A stretch of DNA of 64,000 nucleotides from Agapetus fuscipes (Eukaryota; Arthropoda; Insecta; Trichoptera; Glossosomatidae): assembly GCA_951799405.1 (NCBI GenBank), contig OX637339.1, positions 6,510,001-6,574,000 of the forward strand, read 5' to 3'. Both the position numbers and the translations under genes were made by a program. Numbering within the stretch: position 1 is the first letter of the stretch; every line of letters starts with the position of its first letter. Below the pieces are notes generated by a model that saw only the letters and a program-made list of their open reading frames with translations, searched no databases and was not told the origin of the DNA. Positions 21,188-32,645 of this stretch are shown here, one piece after another.

Positions 21188-21861
21188 TCACAGGATTGTC
21201 TCTCCTCCTGACATGGGCAGTGGCAGAGGATACGCATGGTGAGGCCGAATATTCCGGTGGGAGCTTGAATGCCCGTACGACGGATACTTGGTGTGTGAAT
21301 GCGATCTCTTGGGTAAGCTGTGCATCTGCGGCGCATAGTAATGTATTGGAATCGGTTGTGGCACAATCTTGACAGGCGCTGGCTTATAAACTGGCTGACC
21401 CATCCTCTGAAACAGTCTCTTCCATGCTTGCAACGCCCTTGGAGACATGACCCACACTGAAGTCATAACTCCCAAGATTTGCTGCATTAATATGCGGACC
21501 AAGAATATCCACATTGCCGGTTTGGGTGCGACGCTTGGAACAGGAGAAGGTTTGACAGCTGCGACCCATTCGTCTCTTGAGAAATATTCGTACAACCAGC
21601 TTGCGATGATGAATGACGTTGGGACAATGTAGATGACGGCGAATATTCCGAGACGGAGGAGGCTGACGTTGTCTGCTGGGTCTTTTCTTAAAGTTGGGTT
21701 GTGCGTGTGGACTGCTGGGATTGGTGGCTGATTGCGACTGCAGAGCAGAGTCCGGAAACCGAGGAGCAGTAGGGAGCAGCCCACGACGAGGTACGCCAGC
21801 TGAGGGATGATGACCAGCGCCATCAGGGTGCGGGTGGACTGGTTGCCGACAAAGCATATAC
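21188..21861 (-). CDS. fz: Frizzled receptor, terminal exon (TM5-TM7 and tail)
   Basis: Encodes the last 223 residues of a seven-pass Wnt receptor at the plasma membrane. It opens with the family signature G-I-C-F-V-G-N-Q right after a phase-1 acceptor (TTGTCCGCAG|GTATATGC). TM5 reads ALVIIPQLAYLVVGCSLLLL, TM6 lies within LLRLGIFAVIYIVPTSFIIA, and TM7 within FLVRILMQQILGVMTSVWVM. Where most Frizzleds have KTxxxW for Dishevelled binding, this one reads R-A-L-Q-A-W: Lys and Thr are replaced, Trp is kept. The tail is Pro/His/Ser-rich and ends ETIL, a class I PDZ ligand. It pairs with the exon at 52681-52859 across a 30.8-kb intron. A divergent Fz3-like paralogue is possible; I could not verify the subtype. 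Confidence 0.9.
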
Positions 21862-21954
21862 CTGCGGACAAATAAAATGTATCTATTATTAACATGAAAA
21901 GAATAAGGTGTTTTTTGTACATGGAGATTTTTCATTGGAGTACATGGCTGGAAC

Positions 21955-22125
21955 ATACAGAATGAAAAAAAGAGAAGTGAATGCATGAAGAGAGTGATGA
22001 ATGTAGAGATGATAAAAGAAATGTGCAAGGACAGAACAAAGATACAAAATAGACAGAAAAAGATCAAGACACATCTGCGGAGGTACTGGCCACCCCTAGC
22101 GGAATGGCGGCTGAATACAAGTACA
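21955..22125 (+). pseudogene. RTE LINE 3' fragment
   Basis: Contains GCATGAAGAGAGTGATGAATG, then the element's 3' end GGCCACCCCTAGCGGAATGG followed by AATACAAGTACAAGG. It matches 48800-48905 and is 5' truncated. Confidence 0.75.
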
Positions 22126-22364
22126 AGGGATTTTTTTCAAAATATTGTACCTAATGCAGCGGTTTCCAAACTGGCAGGCGCGGGCTATGGCCAAGGGAGG
22201 CGCCAAAAACTTTCTAAGAAATAAAAAAATTCATAACATAATATTTACATGTATAAATAAGTATATTAAAAATAAAAAGTAGGGAGGGAGGCGCGAAAAA
22301 ACCTCTTTTAAGGGAGGCATGGTAGCATAAAATTTGGAAACCGTTGACCTAATGTTATATTTAA

Positions 22365-22555
22365 TCCCCAAAATAAAAGTACGGATACATGTTTTAATCA
22401 GCCTTCACTAGAAATGAGAAGCAGCCCCTTCGGGAGCTGGGAAACCCCCCCCCCCTTCCGCTCTTAAGTGAAATGGTTGACGTAAGGCCGGCCGCCTTCC
22501 CTGAGAAAATAAATAGGTTCCACACGCCACATGCGATTCCTTCGGGGAACACACA
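22365..22555 (+). repeat. tRNA-derived SINE, head lost
   Basis: Body and tail only: CAGCCTTCACTAGAAATGAG, CGGGAGCTGGGAAACCCCCC, AAATAAATAGGTTCCAC and CTTCGGGGA. Confidence 0.7.
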
Positions 22556-22982
22556 ACAACAACAAAAAATACAGCACCATTCACCATTGCTCTTTTACAC
22601 AAATACTATCTTGAAGAAGTGAGCATACCTTACCACTTATTAACTGTCCTCGTCTGAAAGACCCGTAACATAACTTTACTTTTTTTAAATTGGAAAGTAA
22701 ATTGGGGATACCATGACAAAAAAAATGCATTGTTTGTTTCAACAAGTAGGTATAAAGCGTAAGTGTCTATTATCACATCGCGTGCCCGCTATTAAATATC
22801 AGGAAAAGGGAAATGTGACAAAAAGTGGTCCGAGCGCCACTAATGGCCGCCAACGAGGGGTTGAACATGAGTGTGAAGATGAATTTTAAATCGCGCGATT
22901 GTAATTTCAGGGAGACGCCATTACTAACTAACATGTTCTGCACAACTTCCTGGACTCGGTACAAATTTTAATACACCAAAAA

Positions 22983-23092
22983 TTGCGCGGTGACACGGCC
23001 GGGTTGCTATGGTTATTTATCGATTGCTAGGAGTAAAGAGTAAGGAGCCTTGCCACTTAGAAGTGTGACGATTGCCAGCTGAGAAAAAAAAT
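22983..23092 (+). repeat. GGCCGGGTTGCT-family repeat
   Basis: Contains GTGACACGGCCGGGTTGCTA and CCAGCTGAGAAAAAAAATG. Confidence 0.6.
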
Positions 23093-23139
23093 GTGAATTC
23101 TAATTTATGCTGAATCACTCATGCTACAAGGTAATTAAA

Positions 23140-23330
23140 CGCCAGCCACTGGCGGGTTCTTAGCTCCCGAGAGGGCTGGTTCTCATTTCTTGTGAAGGCT
23201 TAGCAAACCTTGCATGTGTTTTTACTTTGGGTTTGAAATAACTTCGAAACAATAAATCATTTCTGACACCCTTGGTGGGATCAAACCCTAGCCCTATGGC
23301 ATGGAACGAAGTATTATACTGATCGATACT
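23140..23330 (-). repeat. tRNA-derived SINE
   Basis: On the minus strand it shows the B-box-like GGGTTTGATCCCACC, the TTTCGAAGTTATTTCAAACC segment and CTCGGGAGCTAAGAACCC. Confidence 0.7.
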
Positions 23331-24299
23331 TAATAATAATAGGTACACGACATTCTTCATTCATATTTCTTTCTTTATATTAATACAACTTTTGTAAAGG
23401 ATCTCTCCAAGGGCACAAAGCGTCAGCGTGAAATATTCTAGGATAATATGATCGAGCGTTTTGCTGCGACTCCATAAATCTTCTTTTCTTAGTTTACATT
23501 CGAATAAAAAATAAACGGTAGGTATAATTTCCGTGAAATTTTATTATGACAGTTGGCAGTAATGTATTTTGTTGCAGTGGCAGCCCTGTCTGACAGAGAA
23601 ATGTCATAAATTTAAAAAGGGCGGGAGAAAAAGTTGATTGAGGAATGGCGGACGGATTGTGAGCCGCATGCCACAAGCATCAACACATTTGCCACGAATG
23701 CCGGATGGAGAAACACGAAGGGCACAATCTGAAATGTGCAGAAAAAGCAGGACAACTGGACGATGCGATTTCACGGCAGACATTTTGGGTTCCTTTGATG
23801 TGTAATGTCTCCTTTACAATAATTGAAACCTCTTTTGAAATATTTGTGGGCAATTTTAAATGTATTGAATCAAATAAGCGCCAATTTGTCAGGCTTTTTA
23901 ATGCGGAATTGATGTCACTGCAGCCGTTTATTTGATAAATACAATAAAATATCGTGTTGTCGAAAACAAACTTATTTATTTGTGGTTTTTTTAAAATAAC
24001 AAGTAGGTATATTTACGTTGCTGTATGTACCTATGTATGAATTTGTGACCACCTTTTTCAGAAGGTAACTACAGGCTCTTCCCACAAGGTAAGTGAAATA
24101 TTTTTTACTACAGTATGTGTGGTCAGCCTCAAACCAACCTACCTACTAGTCAAGGAACAAGTAGCGCCGCTACAATTACCAAACTCTAAGATTTTCCTTT
24201 TTTTATTTTTTTTTATTTAAAAGAATTGTGATTTTTATTTTCTGTAAATTCATTCATTAAAAAAACTTCACAAGTAGTACCTACTTCAGACTTGTATGT
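23331..24299. other. AT-rich intron sequence
   Basis: No gene is supported. A weak GTCAGCCTCAAACCAACC match near 24122 is a fragment of the SINE-like family (minus orientation). Confidence 0.4.
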
Positions 24300-24470
24300 G
24301 AACGGTGGTTGGATGTAGGGCTTATGTTCATTTGAAATTGGGTTTTTATGTTGTAAGTCCACATGCGGTATGTGTAAGCGCAAACTTATACGTGTCTGCT
24401 TATGGCATGCATGTAATATGAATCTTAAACGTAATATATCTTTGCAACATAGATGACAGATAGATCTTAT
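24300..24470 (+). repeat. SINE-like repeat, 5' truncated
   Basis: Starts near GTAGGGCTTATGTTCATTTG and ends TTTGCAACATAGATGACAGA. Directly followed by a second copy in the same orientation. Confidence 0.65.
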
Positions 24471-24483
24471 ACTCAGGTATATC

Positions 24484-24722
24484 CTTGACTTATTATAGGT
24501 TGGTATGCGGCTGACCACCCATGCTGTAGAAAATGGATCCCTTTGCCAATTTCACCCCTGTTTCAGAGAAGGTCGGCAGGAGTTGCAGGGTGTATGTCGA
24601 TTTGAGATTTGGTTTTTATGTTGTAGGTTCACATGCGGCATGTGTAAGCACGAACTTATACGTGTCTGCTAATGGCAATGCATGTAATATATCTTTGCAA
24701 CATAAGATAGGTAGATTTTATA
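24484..24722 (+). repeat. SINE-like repeat
   Basis: Full-length copy with GGTTGGTATGCGGCTGACCA, CCCCTGTTTCAGAGAAGG and TTTGCAACATAAGATAGG. Head-to-tail with the previous copy. Confidence 0.75.
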
Positions 24723-25204
24723 CTCAGGTATATCAGGGAGTGCAGGTATATGATTCAGTATACTTACGCACATAAATATATACCTTTTCACAATCCCATT
24801 TAAACTCTGTAGGTACGTAGGTATATGCCTCGGCGAGCTCGTTAAATTGTAAGGCCAAGTTAGCGAAACCGCGAAGTCCCCTTTATCCGAGTGCATGTAG
24901 TTCCATTGTTCTCCTGCGAGGCATTCAAATCACGCTTCCATTATCCGCTAATTGTGCAGCAGCCCAGTGCACCACTTCCTTTGACAGACTATTATTGGCG
25001 AAACGCCTCAACTTCGTACTTTTTTAATTTTTGTTTTATAAATTGAAAAGCATTTTTTTTTGTTCATTGATGCAATAATGGATGTAAGGGTTGAAGAAAA
25101 GGCTCACACCTTTTTGATGCCTTTCTTGTGATCCAAGAATGGAATTCATTATTTAATGCTGTCTACCACGCATGCGAATCGCGTTTACAAAAAAACTTTG
25201 TCGG

Positions 25205-25375
25205 ATCTGTAATCTATAATACACACTGAGGGAACTGGATTTGGAGACGCAATTTAAAAGAAGTCTCAAGACTCACCTCTTCGTCCAATCATATGGACAA
25301 GCGCCTTTGTAGTGACACATTGCCATAAAAGGCGCTATATAAATTCTGTGTTTCTTATTTATTATTATAATCTCA
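25205..25375 (+). pseudogene. LINE 3' fragment (CR1/L2-like)
   Basis: The plus frame reads FKRSLKTHLFVQSYGQAPL, the end of a CR1/L2-type ORF2, then TAAAAGGCGCTATATAAATT and a TTATTATTAT tail. Confidence 0.7.
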
Positions 25376-25585
25376 GTTGCAAAGATATGTTTACATTTAC
25401 GATTCATATTGAATGCATGTCCACAAGCAGACACATGTATTTACTTACAAATTAAAATTGAAATCTCGCATGAACATGAGCCCTGCAACTTTTGTCGACC
25501 TACCCTAAAACAGGGGTGACATTGGCAAAGTGAACATTTTTTTATAGCATGGGTGGTTAGCCTCATACCAATCTATACTTAAGAA
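25373..25585 (-). repeat. SINE-like repeat
   Basis: The tail end (GTTGCAAAGATATG) abuts the LINE microsatellite. The other end carries CATGGGTGGTTAGCCTCATA. Confidence 0.7.
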
Positions 25586-25629
25586 ATAAGAACCATCATA
25601 AAAACTATAAGGATCATCAGAAAAATACG

Positions 25630-26010
25630 GAGTTCCTTAACTTGGACCATTCAGAAATACGAAAGGGAACGCCTACAGGGATTTGTGATGTGGATTTGGA
25701 GGAAGATGATCAAGGCATCATGGGTGGAAAGGAATTCCATCGAAAAGGTGTTGCAGGAAGTAAAGAGAGCTTATAAGTCACATTTTAAAGAGGAAAATCT
25801 AACTAATATAATAGGACACTCGATTGGATATACCACCTTTCTTTCATGGAAAAATCTTGGATAACGACGAGAGGTCGCTCAAGAACTTCATACTTATATG
25901 ATTTGAGGCGGCTCATGGATGTCTCCTCCTATTCGCAGCTCAAGAGGATGGCAACCAACAGAGACAGATGGCTACAATGAAAAGCCCTAGCTTCAGAAGA
26001 TGAAGATTAG
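25630..26010 (+). pseudogene. LINE ORF2 C-terminal remnant
   Basis: A broken frame with VWIWRKMIKASWVERNSIEK and a later L..YTTFLSW segment recalls the maturase-like end of R1/RTE-type ORF2 (WxRRMxxISW). Several stops. Confidence 0.5.
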
Positions 26011-26442
26011 ATAAAATCCAACAAATACATACCCACCATTTAGTTATTTATTTTAAAATTTCATTTACATATTACGGGGAATTTGACAAAATCTCGGGTG
26101 ATTTAAAAGCGTAATAACTTTTTATTTGCCGGTCTTGTTTTTAGTACATGTGTGGGCCGGCACACGTAGGACGGGTCTCTACCAACCTCCAAAGGTACTT
26201 GCAAATGGAAATGAGTCGCATAGAACCAAAGGCAGATATCTAAGTTTTCTTTTCTCGAAAACAAAGAAATAATATAAGGAAATTTATAAGGAAAACTGTA
26301 CCGTTTTATCAAAAATATAAAGGTCAATGGTGGAGCTACATTTTTGGATAAATGCTATGGTTGAATTTAAGTCCGCCACGTACCCTATTTTTTATGGGTT
26401 ATATTTTGGAAATATCGTTTTTGTTCTTTAATGAGGGTCCGC

Positions 26443-26571
26443 ACGTGAATTGACGTAGACGAAATTTTGTCGTCACTCGGCCGGGTTGCTGGGGAAAAGT
26501 CAAATATTTTATAATTGGTTGCTAAGGACGGGAGTCCCATACAAGACTGATGCTTGCTAGCTGAGAAAAAA
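26443..26571 (+). repeat. GGCCGGGTTGCT-family repeat
   Basis: Contains TTGTCGTCACTCGGCCGGGT, TTGGTTGCTAAGGACGG and TAGCTGAGAAAAAAG. Confidence 0.65.
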
Positions 26572-26689
26572 GTTCCAAATGAAAAAATGTTCGGAGTTTA
26601 TTGAACATTGTTTCTATATTTATTCGAATATTGGACATATTTTTGATAATGTGAATAGTTTTCGAGATAATTTATGGAATGTATGCAAT

Positions 26690-26765
26690 GCCAAAATGTA
26701 TCGGAACTAAAACGTTCACTAGAGGCGCTAGATTTTTTTGGTAAACGCAATGGTTGAGTTAATGG
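26690..26765. repeat. GAGGCGCT / AAACGCTATGGTTGAG repeat
   Basis: TCACTAGAGGCGCTAGATT followed by GGTAAACGCAATGGTTGAG. Related to sequences at 30655, 50460 and 53835. Confidence 0.45.
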
Positions 26766-27358
26766 AAGTTTACATACTAGAGGTGCGGTACATGCACTCG
26801 GCAATTACCCTGTCGACAGTAAAGCGGTATGATTTATCGCCGGAATGGATTTACGAGGGAATTGAACCCTCGCCTTCTCCAACCAACTCACAGCTCGTTA
26901 AAGTTATGCATCGACAAGGAAATATCTCACACTACACCTATGCGCGAGTTTACAGGTGGGCAGGGGAGGACCACGCACCAGAGTAACAGGTATTTTATAC
27001 AGAGTAACAGGTAAGTTTCAGTCGTTCGTTTTGAAAGCGTTCCGTTAAGATAACCAAGTAACTTCATTCTCCTAAAATAATAATTTAAAAAAAAACACTA
27101 GTATTGATTAGACCACCTGACGATGGAAACGGTAACCTACTCAAATAGTTCAGAAAGGGGCCTCGAACGAAACAACAAGAATAATGTAGGTTCTCCCAGA
27201 ACGGTTCGTCTAATATCTGAAAAGTGTAATTTTTTTTTTTTTTTTTATATTTCAAACGACCGTAACTCCAGTTTAAATTTTTACTACAAAAAAAAATATA
27301 TACCTATATTGCATAAACTTATCCATAAACTTAAACCTTATTTAAAAAAAAACTGATG

Positions 27359-27834
27359 CAGGGATGGAAGTCTCGTCGACGACTGCCGATCGATCTTAAT
27401 AATAATAATATTAATATTCTACACTTTTTTATAGCGCCATTTCGTAACTGATGTCACTTCAAAGGCGCTTTGTAGGAGTGTCCAAACAAAAATGTTTTTA
27501 ATTGCTTTCTAAACCGCTCCTCAACGTGTTGTTCTCTGAGGGTCACTGGGAGTGCATTCCAAGCCATGGGAGCTGCGACACAAAAAGCTCGGTCACCGAA
27601 CAACGTCCTTGTGGATCTGCCTGGGACCTGGAGCAGACTCGCGTTAGCGTCTCGGGACCTAAGAAATCATACTAAAGATCTTACATGAATAAAACATGGC
27701 GGTGTATCAACAGCTGATCCAATTTATATGGAACAGCGATCAGCTGTTCACAGACCGCCATGTTACATTCCATCCAATCTTCAAATAGGCACGGTAAGAT
27801 CTACGACCAACGGCCGTCGAGACTTCTACCCCAG
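27359..27834. mobile_element. MITE (TGGAAGTCTCG ends) split by a LINE fragment
   Basis: Left end CAGGGATGGAAGTCTCGTCG. Right end is an inverted copy (CGTCGAGACTTCTACCCCAG). The interior has AACATGGCGGTGTATCAACA and its inverted partner. The insertion at 27399-27676 is flanked by the duplication GATCTTA. Confidence 0.8.
27399..27676 (-). pseudogene. LINE 3' fragment (CR1/L2-like) inserted in the MITE
   Basis: The minus strand reads FGDRAFCVAAPMAWNALP, then the FRKQLKTFLFGHSYKAPLK end and a stop. It ends in an AATAATAATA tail at 27399. The 7-bp duplication GATCTTA (27392-27398, 27677-27683) proves the insertion. Confidence 0.85.
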
Positions 27835-28149
27835 AGCTGTATCAGATACATTTGAATCAACAGTGTATTGATAACACCTACTCGTACATGCGTACATCCC
27901 TGCTGGGAATGTGTTTGGTTGGAGAGTTATAGACGGAGTTGGTCAGAAAAGATGGAGGACGACAGCATCCCGTGTACAATATATTGGAATACTTAACTCT
28001 TAACTCCTTCTTACCTTACGAGCCAACCCTGCGAGGCCATCTGCATTTCCAACATGTAAAATTAATGCTTCGCTAAATCAAACTGTTGTAAAAATCTTCT
28101 CGAATACCTTAAAACTGTCACTGTAATTCTGGCGCTATTTTTCTAAGCA

Positions 28150-28370
28150 CAATTGCCTCTATTTCTTGTTTATCTTTGTATGACTATTTCGATTCATTCA
28201 TATCCATCACCTTTTTCATACATTTCCTTTGTTTACATTCACTCTGTATATCCCATACTTTTCATAGTTTCACCAATCAGATCAAGCCGCATTTTTCTCG
28301 GTCTTACATTTCCGTTTTTTCCTCACAATTCCTTTTTATATACACTTTGTATTTACAAAGGATAGAGGAC
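28150..28370 (-). pseudogene. RTE LINE 3' fragment
   Basis: The reverse complement carries GTATGAAAAAGGTGATGGAT and the downstream GAAAAATGCGG..GATCTGATTGG segment matching the RTE element near 48720-48830. Frame broken. Confidence 0.65.
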
Positions 28371-29627
28371 GTTTAAGATTTGTGATATTCTTATTTCTAA
28401 GATGATTTCTGCGTATTTTTTTTTTTTAATTTGTTTCAATACTTGATTAAATTTGTGATGTCTACAGGCTGGATTTTTCTATTAGGATTGCAAATGTGCC
28501 GGTATTTGCACGATTAGCTGATAATATACAAAAAAATAAAACATACTTTGGTACGAGTACACCCAAACTTATGGTGGACCAAAATATAAGTAGGTTCCAT
28601 AGATTCTTTCAGATTGCGATAAATAGAAAATCTACAAAAAATATGACGTACTCAGGTACACCCATAGACTTATATATGTGGACTGGAAACTATTGTAACG
28701 AAAAGTCACCTTGTCGCTCCTAGTTTAGAAAGAGAACAAAGATCTTCAAAGTGTTTTTCTATGTAAACAAAAAAAAATGGTGAAACTACGAAATCTTTCC
28801 AGTAAGTTGGCAACATTGAAGTTCATGCCTACGCAGATGCTGTACGCACGCGTTATGAATGTTTTGATCGGTAGAATTGACAATTTTAAAAGAAAAAAAC
28901 ATTATGGCATGTGTAAATTATTAGATGTCGGAACACAAAATAGAGCAAGCAAGTAAACATAGTATTTCACAAGATTATCAAGGATTCTGCGGTGTTTGAC
29001 AGCTCTTTGGTTGGCAGATTCAGTTGATATGTGAGCCATAATATAGAGTGTACCAATGCCGTAAGCTAGTTTCTTCTCCATCAATATTATAGCTCAATGG
29101 GTACTCCCATAGGGTTATAGGTAGATGGGCCAAGATAATATAAGATATTCTATAGATTCTTTCAGATTACGATGGTCTACAAAACCTACAAAAAAAACAT
29201 GGCATGCTTTGGTTTGGCTTGGGATTTAGGACCGTGTCTGGGCAGGATCCTTTGTGTCGGGCTTCCAGCCTCATGCATTGTTGTTTATGGTATTTCTATA
29301 GAATCCGAGGTGTCACCAAAGAGCAATGGCGCGTCTTTGTATGCTCCCGTTTGAGCGGGCAGCGGATAAAGCCGCCATTTTTGCCTTTTCACGCAGTTAT
29401 GAATGCAAGCAGAAATATTTGATGAAAGATTTCAATGCTGCTGGTCTGTGTGAACTTTCGGTGTAATGGAATGCATTATGCGTTTTTTGGAGTAGCCTAT
29501 TGCATCCTGTTTTCTTTAAAATAAGTATAAAAAAAAATTCACACCAAATCATAACTTTCTTTATAGCCTTCAGAAGCTATAGCAAGAAAGTAAAAATATG
29601 GATGCATGAATCGCAGCGGAAGCAGAT
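28371..29627. other. AT-rich intron sequence with a short duplicated motif
   Basis: ATAGATTCTTTCAGATT recurs at 28600 and 29152 in similar surroundings, evidence of another diverged repeat. No gene. Confidence 0.35.
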
Positions 29628-29804
29628 CAGGGGTGGAAGTCTCGACGACAATCAATAGATCTTACCGAATATATTTTAAGATAGGACGGAATAAAACATG
29701 GCTGCGTATCAATAGCTGATCCATTTTATATGGAAAAGCAATCAGCTGTTTGGGCACCTTGTTTTATTCCGATCTACCGACGGTCATCGAGACTTCCACT
29801 CCTG
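29628..29804. mobile_element. MITE (TGGAAGTCTCG ends), intact copy
   Basis: 177 bp. CAGGGGTGGAAGTCTCGACG at the left and CATCGAGACTTCCACTCCTG at the right. The inner inverted repeat pairs AATAGCTGATCCATTTTATA with the CAATCAGCTG side. Confidence 0.85.
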
Positions 29805-30049
29805 TACATCTAGAACGAGCGAATGTATGGTTAAATTTTGTATGAAAATTGTAAGATGTCGTTTCTCCGACGTTCAAGGCTTCCAGTTATCACAACCAAT
29901 CAATGTTTTCTTTGGCTTTATGTGCAATAGGACTCCAAAAAGCCAAAGATTTCGTTTTTTGTACAGATTTGACAGACCATCTAATTATTAGGTATTAGAT
30001 TCTAATACCTCAAGGTGCTGTAAGATCAGCGCATTTATTTTCTAAGCCA

Positions 30050-30224
30050 TCCATGGGGAAAAGTCTCTGTGAATATAGGACAGAAAAAAAACATGGCGGT
30101 CTCTGAACAGCTGATCGTTGTTACATATAAAATGGATCAGCTTTTGATACGTCACCATTTATTCCATCCTATCTTCCAAAAAAACGGCAAGATCTATTGA
30201 CGGTTATTGAGACCTCCACCCCAG
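30050..30224. mobile_element. MITE (TGGAAGTCTCG family), left end degraded
   Basis: Shares AACATGGCGGTCTCTGAACA, ATAAAATGGATCAGCTTTTG and the right end GTTATTGAGACCTCCACCCC. Confidence 0.7.
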
Positions 30225-30654
30225 GGTTTTCTTTCGGCAATACTGATATTATTCAGCAGTTTTCAAATTTACTCGATCCAAGAATTTATCTGGACCATCT
30301 TTTGATGAACCTGGTGGACGTTTTCATTTTTTGTCAGTTATATTCAAGATCCGCTCTATCGAGGTTTTACTGTATTTATCTCTGTAACTTACAATCAAGA
30401 TTTTAAACTCAGTGCTTGGAGTATGTACATAAGTTTTAACATACAACCTAGTGAATACTATAATTATAAGATATGGACCCTTGTTAAGCCTGGAGTTATC
30501 TGGAGCAGACGATCTATGAGAATCCTTTAGTCCCAGGTAACAGGGACGCAGATCGTGCAAGAGCGAACTAAGTACTTCATACAAGCTTTCTGTGTTTTCT
30601 GTGCCAAGTATACAATTTTAAGTTTATACTCAACCATATCGTTCAAAAATGATA

Positions 30655-30718
30655 TAAACTGAAACATCTCCTCTAGTGCGCGTTTTAGTTTACGTGAATT
30701 TTTGCTATGGTTGAGACG
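30655..30718. repeat. GAGGCGCT-type repeat fragment
   Basis: CTCCTCTAGTGCGCGTTTTA followed by TTTGCTATGGTTGAGACG. Weak. Confidence 0.35.
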
Positions 30719-30831
30719 AAACGTAAGGTTTCTGATAGCATCTCGCCGCTGGTATTTCAGCACTGTAGTCGTTTTTCGCGAATAATATACATTTTAAATG
30801 ATCGGTTCGACTTTAGCTCGAGTACAAAACA

Positions 30832-30956
30832 TTTATATAAACTCCCTTCGATCGTGTAAATAGAATAATGTATGAAAAACACAATAGCATTCCGAGGGAG
30901 TGCTTTAGATTCTATACATTTTTTCGATTAACGCGATCAAGGGAAGTTTATGTAAA
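30832..30956. mobile_element. Palindromic MITE (ACTCCCCTCGAT family)
   Basis: Left ATATAAACTCCCTTCGATCG, right GCGATCAAGGGAAGTTTATG. About 125 bp. Confidence 0.75.
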
Positions 30957-31160
30957 CGCCTTATATTAGATACTCGTGGTGAAAATTGTATACGTAGATG
31001 TATCGGTAAAGTTGAAAATAAACGTGCGATATTTTCAACACATAAACTAATATTTATATCAGATACTTCGAATATTTTTATTCGAAGAACAGTGAACAGT
31101 GAAATCTTTTTAAACATCCTGAAAGTGACTATCATTCGTATTTTACTTCCACGCCAATGA

Positions 31161-31297
31161 AGTCCACACATGAACTGACATAGACAAAATTGTGACATCG
31201 CACGGCCGGGTTGCTAGAGAATAGACAAAATTTATTTCTGGTTACTCGGGTCCGTAATCCCATACAAATATGACAATTGCTAACCGAGAAAAAAATC
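31161..31297 (+). repeat. GGCCGGGTTGCT-family repeat
   Basis: The best-preserved 5' part: GAACTGACATAGACAAAATT, then CACGGCCGGGTTGCTAGAGA and TGCTAACCGAGAAAAAAATC. Confidence 0.7.
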
Positions 31298-31404
31298 TAA
31301 ATACAAAGTTTTGGCTAGTTTTTAAATGTTTTTTTATATGATAACGTCTTGATTTTTGTAAATATTTGATAACAAGGAGCGTAGTCTTGTAGTTAACGAT
31401 ACGG

Positions 31405-31505
31405 ATCTGAACCTTGTTTGGTTAAGGAAACAAACATTTTATTATTGATTGCTAAGGACCCTATTCACACACATATATGTGACGTTTGCCCTCCAAAAAA
31501 AACTA
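31405..31505 (+). repeat. GGCCGGGTTGCT-family fragment
   Basis: Only the second half: TGATTGCTAAGGACCCTATT and GTGACGTTTGCCCTCC. Confidence 0.4.
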
Positions 31506-32097
31506 TTTTTAAGTTGTTTGAGTTCATTGATAAAATAAATACCTGTTTCTGGCTAGACAAAAATTGCTTTGTGAATCGCATTCCTCTTCATGAATTTATA
31601 AAAAAAATGTATAAATTAAAATCGGTTGGTAGGGTTAATATCGATTAATCAAAGTTAATTTTAGGATAAATTTCGACAAAAAAATCATAATACCCTATCC
31701 AATTTTCGAAAAAATGTTTCTTGAATGAAAAAAAAAGGATCCCGTTTGTTTTTCTGACCACATTTCGAGCTGTCGTAGAGGACAAGGGTTCGATTCCATT
31801 TGCATACACACTCTTGCTTCTGGAAGCATCCACGACAATCCTCATTCCTTCTTACATAGCTACACGGACGAGGATAGCAGGGGCGGGCATTCCAAACCGG
31901 TAAATGTACATATTATAAGGTAGGCAACATACGAAGAACAAGCATTTAACCTTCAGCTAAGATCCAAAATTTAAATTTTAGTTATTATTCGATTTTGTAT
32001 TATTTTCTTATTTCATTTTTTTTTCAATCTTATTGTTAGCTCCTAATTTCAGTCCACATTCGAGTATTTTTTTGTTCCTCGTCCTTCCTCTTTGCCC

Positions 32098-32645
32098 CCA
32101 GTTTCAGGGAAAGACGGCAGGAGTTGCACGTTTGCAAGGTCCATGTGAGGTTTAATATATTGTTACGAGTTTTGGTTCGGATACTTTCAAATAAAACACT
32201 ACTCTTCTTTTTACTTATTTATTTTACACGTTTATATTTATTTTTACACAGACACTTTCATTTATTTCATTACACTGGTTTTAGTTTACTGGTCGAATTT
32301 GTTCGATGTATTGGTGAAGCTCGCAGATGACTGACTGACTAGTGCAAGCAACTTGCACCCTTTTTATACTAAGAAGATGGAACTGTTGAGAACACATTTT
32401 TGCTAGACTGTTCTCGAAGCACATACATAATTAAAGTAATCTAGTGACTTCTCTATTTACACACAATTATCAATCCTACCCACCAATACAATAAAGAATT
32501 CCTATAACTAATACTTATACATATTTTGATATTTACATTTTTTTTGTAAGTACGCATTCAGCATTTGTAAGCGCGAACTACACGTGTTGGTTTGTGGGCA
32601 TACATCTGAGAGCTTTAAATGAATATATCCTTGCAACTTAGATTA
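32098..32645 (+). repeat. SINE-like repeat split by a ~390-bp insertion
   Basis: Left part 32098-32152 (CAGTTTCAGGGAAAGACGGC to GTGAGGTTT). Right part about 32541-32645 (TTTGTAAGTACGCATTCAGC to TTGCAACTTAGATTATAAT). The two halves join as in the uninterrupted copy at 18898. Confidence 0.75.
32158..32540 (+). mobile_element. Possible solo LTR
   Basis: The insert starts TGTTACGAGTTTTGG and ends ATTTACA (TG..CA). It carries a TATA-like CCCTTTTTATACTAAG and AATAAA-type signals. No open frame. The flanking duplication is unclear, so the boundaries are approximate. Confidence 0.45.

Noticed and set aside
21384..22067. 227-codon minus-strand frame overlapping the frizzled terminal exon
   Set aside because: It lies in another frame of the same strand over a region with clear Frizzled homology. 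Its residues show no domain and its upstream part is Phe/Ser-rich intron translation.
24300..24722. CRISPR-like direct repeats
   Set aside because: Two adjacent copies of a dispersed ~250-bp repeat, not short regularly spaced repeats; the genome is eukaryotic.
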